Below the pieces are notes generated by a model, which saw only the letters and a program-made list of their open reading frames with translations, ran no database searches and was not told the origin of the DNA. 64,000 nt of DNA, taken from contig NC_084925.1 in assembly GCF_958298935.1 (NCBI RefSeq), positions 16,427,001 to 16,491,000 on the forward strand, in the 5' to 3' direction. Position numbers and translations under genes: made by a program. The DNA comes from Phragmites australis (Eukaryota > Streptophyta > Magnoliopsida > Poales > Poaceae). Below are positions 44,311 through 53,649 of the stretch, one piece after another (position 1 is the stretch's first letter; each line of letters opens with the position of its first letter).

Positions 44311-45431
44311 CCTCCGTACTATAGAAGTGTCATGCATTGAAACGTTAGTAAATGAGTTGTTTTACCCTGCTCGCACCTAACGGAACTCAGTACCCCTCGA
44401 ATCTCGCACCCCATGGCTACTAATAGCTGTAGAATGCCAAGGGTCTGGGATAGGGGCACAGGCGAAGCGTTGATGAGATAAAATTATAATGCCAAAAAAA
44501 AAGTTAACACAACACAAGTTTATTCATACATGACATACAAAAGTTTTATTCGACTAGTCACTGTACATTGACTCTATCCCTAGCAAAATTGCTAGCCTAT
44601 TGTGCCTCCCTGAAGTACTATAGGATGTGGAGGGTCCTTGGCCCATGGCTCCCAAAAGTATCACAGGATCTAGAGGGTTGACCCCAGTAACGGTGCGTTG
44701 AGGGTCGACGCAAATCCCCTCCACGCAAAGACCTACTGCCAAAGATAGAGCCCCCCCCCTCGCCGAGTTCAAGAAGACGAAGGTTCCACTCGGAAGGGAT
44801 ACAAGTCGATGGCTAAAAAATCCAATTCTTCCTCCTCCTCGTCCTCTGGCAGGGACTCCGCAGCCTGTACCTCCTCCACCTTCACTCCAGCCAGAACAGG
44901 CTCAAGAATTTTTGAATCCTAGGGGAGGACAAAATGTTGAAGGAAGCATAGGCTGGCAACCTCCTGGGCTATCCAGGCTGTACAACAGTCATCCTTTTCA
45001 ACAAAATACACATCCGAAGCAGACACAAGGGGTCCTCCAGCTCAACCTTGACCAAGACATTAGCGGCCACCTTCGGATCCACACACCCTTCAGAATCATG
45101 GGGCATGACAAAGCCACTCCACCATCAGACAGATGGAGTGGCCCTAGACGCTCTAGATGCACTTAATCCCTCCCTAGAGGCACTGTCCCGAGCACGAGCG
45201 AGGTCCCCTCCAGCCCCGGGTCGCCGCACCTATATGCATAGATTGGGCTCCGGTTAGCCTCAAGGCACGAGCATTCCAAAACAACACAAGCAAGACTACA
45301 AGGAGACAGACATGGCTCTATTTGGCAAGAAAAAGTCCAAATACATAAAGCAGAAGAGGGTAGTCAACAGACTAAGACTCTAACCCCCTTCGGAAAGGAA
45401 AGAAAAGCAAAAACGAACAGCCTACATAGAG
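44311..45431. other. Non-coding 3' region of element I
   Basis: No convincing gene. On the minus strand GAATAAACTTG (about 44,515-44,525) and GAATAAAAC (about 44,545) could be polyadenylation signals for the antisense gene upstream. Short A/C-rich open frames on the plus strand have no recognisable content. Confidence 0.5.
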
Positions 45432-46350
45432 CTACACTTCTGGAGGCAGTTTTTGCAGAGCATTCACGCATGGAGACTGCTCCTGTGGAGCAACGACTTG
45501 AAGCAAAGAACCTCCAGAGGGCGGCGGTGCACTTACAGGCTCCTGATGAGGGACCTGACCTCTCGATGAAGAACTTGGGCGAGGACCCTCCATGGCACCT
45601 GGAGTCACCTTACCATGCCTCGCCCACAAATTCTGACGGAAGTTCTCCAAAGCTGCGCGAATCTCCACCGGAGGTACCTCTGGCTAGAAGCCCTCGACCA
45701 TAGACAAAGGCACCTGCTTCTCCAATGCTTTGAATGGGCCAACCCCCGCTTGGTACAGTTGGAGCACCGTGGCCACGCGTGCGCTGGACCTCGCGTAGGT
45801 CTCCGCGGTTTTAACCATCACCTTCGTTACAGACCGAAGGCAGAAGAGCGGCATAATCAATGCCTCCGAGTTAGAGGTTAGGGGCTGACACCTAGCCACA
45901 AGCCTACTCATAGCATCGAAGGTGATCCAGGCAACCTCTGACGCATGTGCAGCTAGCTGCTGGCACTCCGAACGTAGTACACCCTCCGATGCTCTAGCCT
46001 CATCTAGCTCTTCCAGTGCCTTGACCACCGTAGTCCGTAAGGTCTTAATCTCACCTTCGGCCGACACACGAGCTGCTTTGGTTGCGTCGGCTGCATCGGC
46101 GAACTCCCTCGTCTCCTGGAGATCTTTGGCAGCCTTCTGTGCCTCAGCCTCTGCGCACTCCCGCCGAAGACCCTCCTCACGCTCGCGGAGCGTCTCCTCC
46201 TGTAGATGACCCTCCACAGACTCCACCTACTTCCGAGCCTCCTCCAAGGCTTGACGAAGGCTTGGCACCTCGTCGTGGGCCGCAGCAATGGCCTAGCACC
46301 CCCCCATCTCCCAGTGCCTTTTTCAAAATCACTTGCTACAAAGCATAGCA
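45432..46350 (-). pseudogene. Truncated antisense gene of Tat element I (coiled-coil part)
   Basis: Minus strand, one frame with few stops: ...ALEEARK*VESVEGHLQEETLREREEGLRREC, AEGEIKTLRTTVVKALEELDEA, CQQLAAHASEVAW, then KTAETYARSSARVATVL, ending ...QKLPPEV at 45,432. The first half is heptad-rich and acidic/basic, so probably coiled coil. Stops at about 46,227 and 45,681. It resembles the C-terminal part of the antisense gene in J in composition and place, but no Transposase_28-like region lies upstream, so the 5' part seems deleted. A T-rich stretch ending TTTGTAG near 46,340 could be an intron acceptor. Confidence 0.6.
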
Positions 46351-46466
46351 CAAAAAGAAAAAAAACAAGAAAACCTGCTTAGAGGGAAGAACAGCGATCG
46401 ATGGATGCACAAACAAAGATACGAATGAGGCACAAAGCGAGATTGCCGCTCAAAATACTCCCTCTC

Positions 46467-46478
46467 CTTATAAAGATA
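46467..46478 (-). promoter_or_regulatory. TATA-like motif upstream of antisense gene of I
   Basis: Minus strand CTTTATAAGGAGAGG, about 120 bp upstream of the remaining coding part. It parallels the TATA box of the antisense gene in J. Confidence 0.45.
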
Positions 46479-46826
46479 AGGGAGAGATCACATCCCTTGG
46501 GGAAGTGATCACACGCCCTGTCCCTTCGCTTGCCAGGTTACGGTCATGGGGGAGAAGAACCACCCCCCACGACCCCCCCAACAAAACAAGATGCCACACG
46601 TCCCACGTCCACCTAATAAGGCATAATCATATCTTTTCACTAGGCACATGCAATGCCCCTTATCACCAGCATCACCGAACAGGCAGTTCAAATCAAGTGG
46701 ACTGAATCTTCCAAGGTAAGGCCAAGCAATACTATAGGCCATAAGCCATCAGCAGAAAAGCTAAGGACTGCTGGAGGCCCTGCTCGAAAAGAACCACGTG
46801 CCCGACCACTCCGTTGGCCGCCCTCA

Positions 46827-46840
46827 CGAGGGGCTACTAT
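46827..46840 (+). other. Polypurine tract of element I
   Basis: CGAGGGGCTACTAT immediately before the 3' LTR start TGGGGGTCATTG. Confidence 0.6.
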
Positions 46841-48447
46841 TGGGGGTCATTGTTAAGGATCCCTGATGACCCCTTGGCTCAGCTAGCCTATGTCTATGGA
46901 CCTAAGCCCCCGAAGGCCACTTTTAGGCCTTCGGGCTTCACGGAAGCCTCAGCGTCCCGAAGCCATGCCTTCCGCAGCCCCAGCCTCTGAAGCTTGGGTA
47001 GGCTTCCTTATGGCTACAGGGTGAGTCATCAGGCCTCAAGAAAGCTCTGCCAGAGGGGGAACGCCGATCATCCTTCCTGTGCAAGGATGTGATCGGCTTT
47101 CTGTACCAAGTGGATGCCAACCTTACATGATGACGCAAGTGGAGGATGCCTGACACACGGGATAGTGCGGCGTCGGGCCACGTTTGACGATCGGCCCTGC
47201 ATTGACCCCGGGGCTGGTTCAGCCCTTGCATTTGCGGGGTAGATATTATCTCCTGAGTAAGTTAAAGGCAAAATGCTCTGGTAGCACTAGATTCGAACGG
47301 GTTTCCTCCTGTACCACTATTTTTTGCGGGATTTCTTTAGTAGCACTGGATTTGGTCCATATCTTCTCCGTCTAGCACTGAACTGTTAGATTGAGAACCA
47401 ATGGCCTAGATCACACACTGAACCATCCCTCCGTTAACCTCTATTAGCCAGCAGACCTACCACTTTCTTCTCCGATGAGCGAGTCCTCCAACGGACTCCT
47501 GCTCCTCCATTGACTCCAAGAGCACCTTGTTTTCCTTGTTCGTCGACTGCACTGCGTGGTAGCCGGAGCCAATGCAGCCTCACAGCAGACCCCCTCACCT
47601 CACCTAGCTGTGGCGCTCGGCCCTGATGCCACAGAGGAGCAGCCTCTGTGAGCTTAATGGGCTGAGGCGGCAACATTTGAGCGGCGGGTGGAGGGGCAAC
47701 ATCACCAGATCCAGCCGTGCCACCAGACCCAGGCCATCGAGGGGCACCACCTCTACTGCAGCACAGAGCTCTACCGCCTCCGCCGTCGCGTGGAGCTGCG
47801 ACTCCACTGCCTCGCCATCGATGCCGATGTGGTCAACCGCGACCTCATCGTCAGCGACTACACTGCGCGACCTCGAGCCTCTCGCCCTCCTCCGCTCAGA
47901 TCCGGGTGCCTATGGCTTGAACAGCTGCTGGCTCGCCGCTGCCATGAGCCTGCGCGAGTGGCACGCGAGTGGTGAGACAAAAGCTACCGAGGAAGAGGAG
48001 GAGGAAACTTCTGATTGGTTTAAAGCTGTTGCGGCTCGCCGGAGGAGGCAGAGAATGGATGGAGCACGGAGTGCTAGACGGAGCAAGGACGGGAAAAAAT
48101 CCAGTGGTATTTTTGAAATTGGTAAAAAAATAATGGTACCGAAGCAAAACGGTTCATTTTTAGTGCTACCACAGCAATTTCGTCTAAGTTAAAAAGTAGT
48201 TTTGCCTGGACCTACACAATGTAATTTGGCCAGTCCTAGATATTTGTTAGTAGCAATAATTTGTACGTTACGCCAGGGGTAGCCCTATAAATACAGGGCC
48301 GTGGCCATCTGGCCAAACCCCCCAATCTTTTCTACTATCTACATTTGCACTGCCCTTTCCTTTCAAACTTCATCTCCAAGCTTTAGTCTCCTCCTTAAAG
48401 GAAACTCTCGCCGTATTTGTTAGCGCAAGACAATCTCTTGCGCCAAC
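46841..48447 (+). repeat. 3' LTR of Tat element I (interrupted by K)
   Basis: Direct repeat of 31,066-31,714. About 680 bp of LTR plus the 918-bp insertion K and its 9-bp duplication. Confidence 0.87.
47267..48184. mobile_element. Mutator-like element K (918 bp), possibly carrying a captured gene piece
   Basis: Flanked by a perfect 9-bp duplication TAAGTTAAA (47,258-47,266 and 48,185-48,193); the 5' LTR of I shows the empty site TAAGGTAAA. Imperfect terminal inverted repeats of about 35-40 bp share GGTAGCACTA: left GGCAAAATGCTCTGGTAGCA, right (reverse complement) GACGAAATTGCTGTGGTAGC. A 9-bp duplication with long terminal repeats fits a Mutator-like element. It encodes no transposase. A GC-rich open stretch at about 47,650-47,975 (GHHLYCSTELYRLRRRVELR, AIDADVVNRDLIVSDY) looks like former host coding sequence, which would make it a Pack-MULE; the source gene is not recognised. 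Confidence 0.75.
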
Positions 48448-50181
48448 AAAAACTTTGGCCAAATCCTCATGCTCAGGACCCATTCCTAGGGCTGTTTTGA
48501 TGAAAGTTATCACCAGAGTGAAATCAACCGAAACAAGCTCCAATATAACATACGACACCTAAGAGGACGATCCATTATGTTCTGGGCATGTTTCACTCCG
48601 GGGATAAGTTTCATCAAAAACACCCGTTCGGGACCTATTTTTGGGCCTATTTTATGAAACCGGCAAGAAATTTACAGAAACAAGCTCTAACATGACCTAT
48701 GTACAAGGAGGACCATCCAGTGCATTTTGGACGTGTTTCGCTCCGATGATAACTTTGGTCAAATTGTCATATTCAGGACCTATTTTTGTGGTCGTTTTGA
48801 TGAAAGTTATGCCTGGAGCGAAATCAATGGAAACAAGCCCCAACATGACCTACGAATCCTGAGAGGACCATCCGGCGATGTTTCCTACGCTTATAAGTTT
48901 GGTCAAATCATCATGTTCATGACTCATTTTCGAGGCCATTTTGACGAAAGTTGTCACTGGACCAAAATCAACCAAAGCAAGATCCCACATAATGTATCAC
49001 ACCTAGGAGGACCATTCGGTGCGTTCTTGCATGTTTTGCTCTGGTGATAACTTTGGTCAAATCATCATATTCGGGACCCATTTCGGCTCCATTTTGATGA
49101 AAGTTATCCCTAGAGCGAAATCCACCGAAACAAGCTCCAACATGACCAATGGCACCAGGGAGGATTATCTGGTGCGTTGTTGTTTTGTTTCGCTCTGGTA
49201 ATAACTTTGGGCAAATCCTCATGCTTGAGATCCATTCCCAGGACTGTTTTGACGAAAGTTATCACCGGAGTGAAATCAAACGAAACAAACTCCAACATGA
49301 CCTACAACACCTGGTAGGACCGTCCGGAGCTTTCTGTGCATATTTTGCTCTGGTGATAACTTTGCTCCAATCCTCATATTCGAGACCCATTTTTGGGGCC
49401 ATTTTGACGAAAGTAATCACCGGAGCAAAATAAATCGAGACAAGCTCCAACATGATGTATGACACCCAGGACAACTATCCGATGTGTTCTGGGTGTGTTT
49501 CGCTCCAATGATAAGTTTCATAAAAAAAACACCCATTCGGTAACTATTTTTAGGCCCGTTTCATGGATGTTGTCACAAGGAGGACCATCCGGCGCGTTAT
49601 CTGCGTGTTTTGCTCCGGTGATATATTTGGTCAAATCCTCATGTTGCGGACATCTTTTCGGGCCATTTTGACAAAATTTATCAGTGGAGCGAAACAACCA
49701 AAACAAGCTCCAACGGACCTACAACATGTCAGAGGACCAACTAGTGTGTTCTCCACATATTTTTTGGTGATAACTTTGGTCAAATCCTCATGTTCGTGAC
49801 CCACTTTTGAGGCCGTTTTGACGAATGATATCACTGGAGCAAAATCAACCAAAACAATCTCCAACATAACACATGACACCTAGGAGTACCATCCGGTGTG
49901 TTGTGGGCATGTTTCACTCTGGTGATAACTTTGGTGAAATCCTCGTATTCGGTAACTGTTTTCGAGGCCATTTTGATGAAAGTTATCTGTGGAGCGAAAT
50001 CAACCAAAACAAGTTCCAACATGATGTACGGCACCTGAGAGGACCATTCGGTGTGTTGTAGTTTTGTTTTGGTCCGGTAATAACATTGGTCAAATCCTAA
50101 TGTTTGGGATCCATTCCTAGGGCCGTTTTGGCGAAAGTTATCACCAGAGTGAAATCAACTGAAACAAGCTCCAACAAGACC
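48448..50181 (-). repeat. 155-bp satellite, reverse orientation, block 9 (about 11 monomers)
   Basis: Reverse-complement monomers continuing block 8 across element I. The AATGAAAC-type variant appears here reversed near 48,600-48,660 and 49,490-49,570, about 890 bp apart. Confidence 0.95.
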
Positions 50182-51117
50182 TGATGAGGACATCTCCAAG
50201 ACTGTTACACCCACTACACAAACATCTACTACCACTTCTCCAACAATACAAGGACCACTCACTATTGCTCATGCTCGTCAACTTAATAATCTGGTGAATG
50301 CGTTCATATGGATGCATACAAATGTTTCAAAGAATGGGCTACTATTTAATTCTTGTGATGATTTCCTTGTCCTTAGGAACCAGGGAGAGGAACCGAGCAC
50401 GCCCAAGTGCAGAAGTGGAGTCTCCAAGCGTAAAAGAAGTCCTATCCACAAGTTCGATTCGAATTCGGCTGCATGACACCATCAATTTACTTCAGCCATA
50501 CTGACTTCATATGGACTCCATTTGGGGGGGGGGAGATTATCAAGTCTACTTTCCAATGTATTCGGCCTCATCTCCAAATTCAACCCGAGTCGATCGCTAT
50601 CGTCAATTTAAAACTGAGTCTATTTCTGCAAACAGGTGTTGCGCCACATTATTTAGGTCTTATGGGCTTTTTATCAAGTAGAGCCCATGAGGGGCACATC
50701 CTAGGGTAGGAGTACGACTCCAACACCTCTTGGTCATCCTATACCCTTATATACCCAGCAGCCGCCGCTAAAGAGGCGGGTTTTCTTAGATTGGTTTAAC
50801 TACATGCAAACTTTGAGTCTTCAAGTTATGATGAACAGCCACCTTGTCAAGATCATGAATAGAACCCAGCTTTGTTCATTTTTTTCAATATCTTTGCAAT
50901 TTCATATTGCTTTTACTTGAGTTCTTGCTTGTTCTTCGGTCGCTCGAAGGAATTGAATCTCGTGTTCAGGTTGATTGTGCTTACGGCAAGGTCAACAACC
51001 CTTTGGAGTGGGTTTAGCGATTGCTAAGGTGAATCATCGTTGTACGGTGTAGACAGATCATCAAAGTCACTTCTACCAAATCGAAAGAATCCCTCTCATT
51101 GAAAGAATCCCTTATCA
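50182..51117 (+). repeat. 5' LTR of CRM element G
   Basis: 936 bp from TGATGAGGACATCTCC to AATCCCTTATCA. It carries the polyprotein tail GPLTIAHARQLNNLVNAF. TATA box CTTATATAC at about 50,746-50,754, +565. Confidence 0.87.
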
Positions 51118-51119
51118 AG

Positions 51120-51131
51120 TGGTTTCATATT
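51120..51131 (+). other. Degenerate primer-binding site of element G
   Basis: TGGTTTCATATT two bases after the LTR, a mutated form of TGGTATCAGAGC. Confidence 0.55.
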
Positions 51132-52089
51132 TCTAGGTTGATTGGTGAGAGGTTTCCTATTTTTATTACTAGTTGATTGTTTCATCCCTGAAGTCCAAAA
51201 AAAGCAAAAAAAAAAAAAAGGTTTGATCATAACATCCACAACATTGTTTTTATCCATTAGCAATTTTATCATCTAGTATTTTCATTGTTGAATTTGTGCT
51301 GAATCCATCTAAACGTTGTTGGTCTTGTTCCTTTTGTGTCACTTAAGCCGTCGCTTTTTGTTCAAATCTGTTTTGTTGTTTCATTCATGTTTTGTTATCA
51401 GAATCTAGTGTTTCTTGATCTGCTGGAAAGCTTTGTGTCATCTTCTATCTAGTTGTATCCTCTAATACCAGAAAATACCAAAAATAGTGCCATGAAAATT
51501 TTCATCCTCTTATTAGCTGCTGTATTGCGCACCCTGAATGTTATAGCAATCATCTTGCTGTTTGGTGGGAGTGGCTAGGTCTTGCTGGTTGTGCAACAAA
51601 ACATCACTTATATCTGCTGAATTGCACGTTTCTTTGTGAACCCATCTGTTCTTTGTGACAACTTTGATCCTATTTGAGACTAGCTTGTTGAATTTGCTCA
51701 AGAGACTGCTCACTGGTAGGTTGTGTGCCACAAGTTTTTGTATCATGTCGTGATCATCATCATGTGTTCAGGATCCTTGCTGTTTTGCAAGTTTGTGTTG
51801 GCAAAAAAAAAACAAACAAAAAAAGAAAGAAATAAAGAAAACATAACTAAAAAATATATAGAAAAAAAGAGGCCAAAAGTTTTTCTATATCAAGTATATT
51901 TTGTTTGGGGCTGCAGTTCAAGTTTTGCTTGGCATGCTAGTCTTTGAGTAATCTTGTGCCCTCCTATTTCGAATTTGAGCAGTAGCTAGTGTCTCTCATT
52001 GAATTGTTGCAATATGAGTTTCAACGACACTCTCATTTTTTTATATATAGCTCATCCTTTGATTGCAATAGTCTCATTATCTTTGTGTG
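51132..52089 (+). other. Leader of element G up to insertion of H
   Basis: AT-rich untranslated leader with A-rich tracts (51,198-51,222; 51,805-51,870). It resumes at 59,531 after H. No gene is seen. Confidence 0.65.
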
Positions 52090-52983
52090 TAATGAGGACA
52101 TCCCTAGCATCCACTCTTCTCCACCTCCTAATGAAACTGCATCTGATATAGTGGGTCCAATTACAAGGCGCAGAACCAAACAATTGGAGAAGGAAATGCA
52201 TTCTCAGGTGAACGCTAACCTTGTGTTAAATAATCAGATTATTTTGAATGAGCCTATGCTTTTGAGTACTTGTTTTAATGTTCTTAGGAATGATGGAGTG
52301 CACGAACGGGCATGGGATGATGATGGTTTCTGCCCTCCAAATATATGGACTAAGGAGCCTGGACGTGCATAGAGAGGATGGACCATTCAGCTACCATGCA
52401 GATCAGTCGTGGATGTGCAAAGCAAATAAATTCATGAGTTAGGAAAGCAGTCAGCAACCAGGTTGCTGTTCACACACGTACAAGCATACAGAAGAATACC
52501 AACCATCCAAAGAGTTCCATTAGGCCAGGCTATTAATAGAAGGAGAGCTACGACTTCCCACTGCATGTTCTCATTTATTTTATCCAAACTGAAAACTCCA
52601 CTAGTGCTATATATATCCATGTAATAGATGACGAGGGCATCTTTTTTTGACTGCCACTTCAGAAATACAAACTCTTTGAGTTCTTCTTTTAACGTGAGTC
52701 TTGAGAGGCTTGCAAACATGTTCTTTCGATTCCTGAGGGAGTTGTAGAACGCCGAACTACGGTTCATCCAGTTTGTGCCTTCACGTCTACACGGCGTGAT
52801 TGCGTGGGCTGTTTCGTCGGTACGTGGAAGGGTGATTGTCTCGGTAGTTCGTCGCGTTTGCAGACTCGCGGTGCACTACCTCTTCACTAGGTCACGCAGC
52901 GATAGTTATCAAGATCGCGGATCCTTCGAGAAGATCGGGCCTCAACTACTCGTCACACGTGATCCATAGACGTGTGCACATCA
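52090..52983 (+). repeat. 5' LTR of CRM element H
   Basis: TAATGAGGACATCCC...GTGTGCACATCA. The first ~283 bp repeat the 3' end of pol. TATA-like GCTATATATATCC at 52,607-52,619. A minus-strand 111-codon frame in the LTR is probably fortuitous; it is duplicated in the 3' LTR. Confidence 0.95.
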
Positions 52984-52985
52984 TC

Positions 52986-52997
52986 TGGTATCAAAGC
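52986..52997 (+). other. Primer-binding site (tRNA-iMet type) of element H
   Basis: TGGTATCAAAGC, one mismatch to TGGTATCAGAGC, two bases after the 5' LTR. Confidence 0.88.
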
Positions 52998-53649
52998 CTC
53001 CGTTGACTCGGTAGGATCATTCTTGCTTTTGGTAGGATAGATTTTTATATACCTACAGTCCACAAATAGCCACACAAAAAAAATTCCCACCCATCCCACC
53101 CTTGCTTGCTTCCACATCAGCCACACATTCTGCACCGGAATTCTTGTTTCTTATGCTGCGCCACCCTTAATTGACAGTTTGTGCTGTATTTGTCAAAAAG
53201 TACCCAAAAAAAACAATATAAGTCGAAAGAAAGACAGGAAAAGAGTGGGTCAGTTAAAAAAAAAACAAAAAAAAAGGGGCTTGAGCAGCAGTTCGATTGG
53301 TGCCAATTGTTTCCTTCCATCCACTTCTTTTACCTTGCTCCTTTCCTTTCCACCTGTTTTTCTTTGTGATCAGCAACTTAGACTTGTGTTTCTCTTTTGG
53401 ATTATTATTCGATTTTGCATCACTACTTTTCAGAGCACTGCACTTATTTTTTTTTACCCCACCAAATTCCACTCAAAGCATCGTGAGCTGTTGCACCGTC
53501 GTCTCTGGTACAATCACTCTTCCACTGCAGATTGCTGCCCCGGTTCTTGACCTTTCAGGAAGAGAAAGAACTTGTTCAGTAAGCGGTGAGGAGTGACTCC
53601 ACATATATTCCACATATTTCTATTGTCCTATATTGTTGCCTCTACTAAT
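52998..53649 (+). other. Leader of CRM element H
   Basis: About 650 bp untranslated region with A- and T-rich tracts; no conserved frame. Contrast with the 1.1-kb leader of B. Confidence 0.75.

Larger units (their letters stand above)
31066..48447 (+). mobile_element. Tat-clade Ty3/gypsy retrotransposon I (host of J and K)
   Basis: Plus-strand element inserted in reverse satellite. LTRs begin TGGGGGTCATTGTTAAGG and end near TCTTGCGCCAACA. Its own length without J and K is about 9.6 kb. Internal order: gag, protease, RT, RNase H, a second RNase H, integrase, then a long 3' region with minisatellite and antisense gene. The second RNase H and the antisense gene are hallmarks of the plant Tat lineage. 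The target duplication is ambiguous (ACTAT on the left, AAAC/ACTTT on the right; monomer about 118-122). Many stops and shifts. Confidence 0.87.

Noticed and set aside
31061..48456. A clear 5-bp target duplication for element I.
   Set aside because: Left ACTAT and right AAAC/ACTTT do not match cleanly, and the LTR 3' end is ambiguous, so I give none.
52432..52767. Minus-strand 111-codon frame, repeated almost identically at 58,979-59,314.
   Set aside because: It lies in both LTRs of young element H, antisense to the element. No recognisable domain; identity is explained by the LTR duplication.
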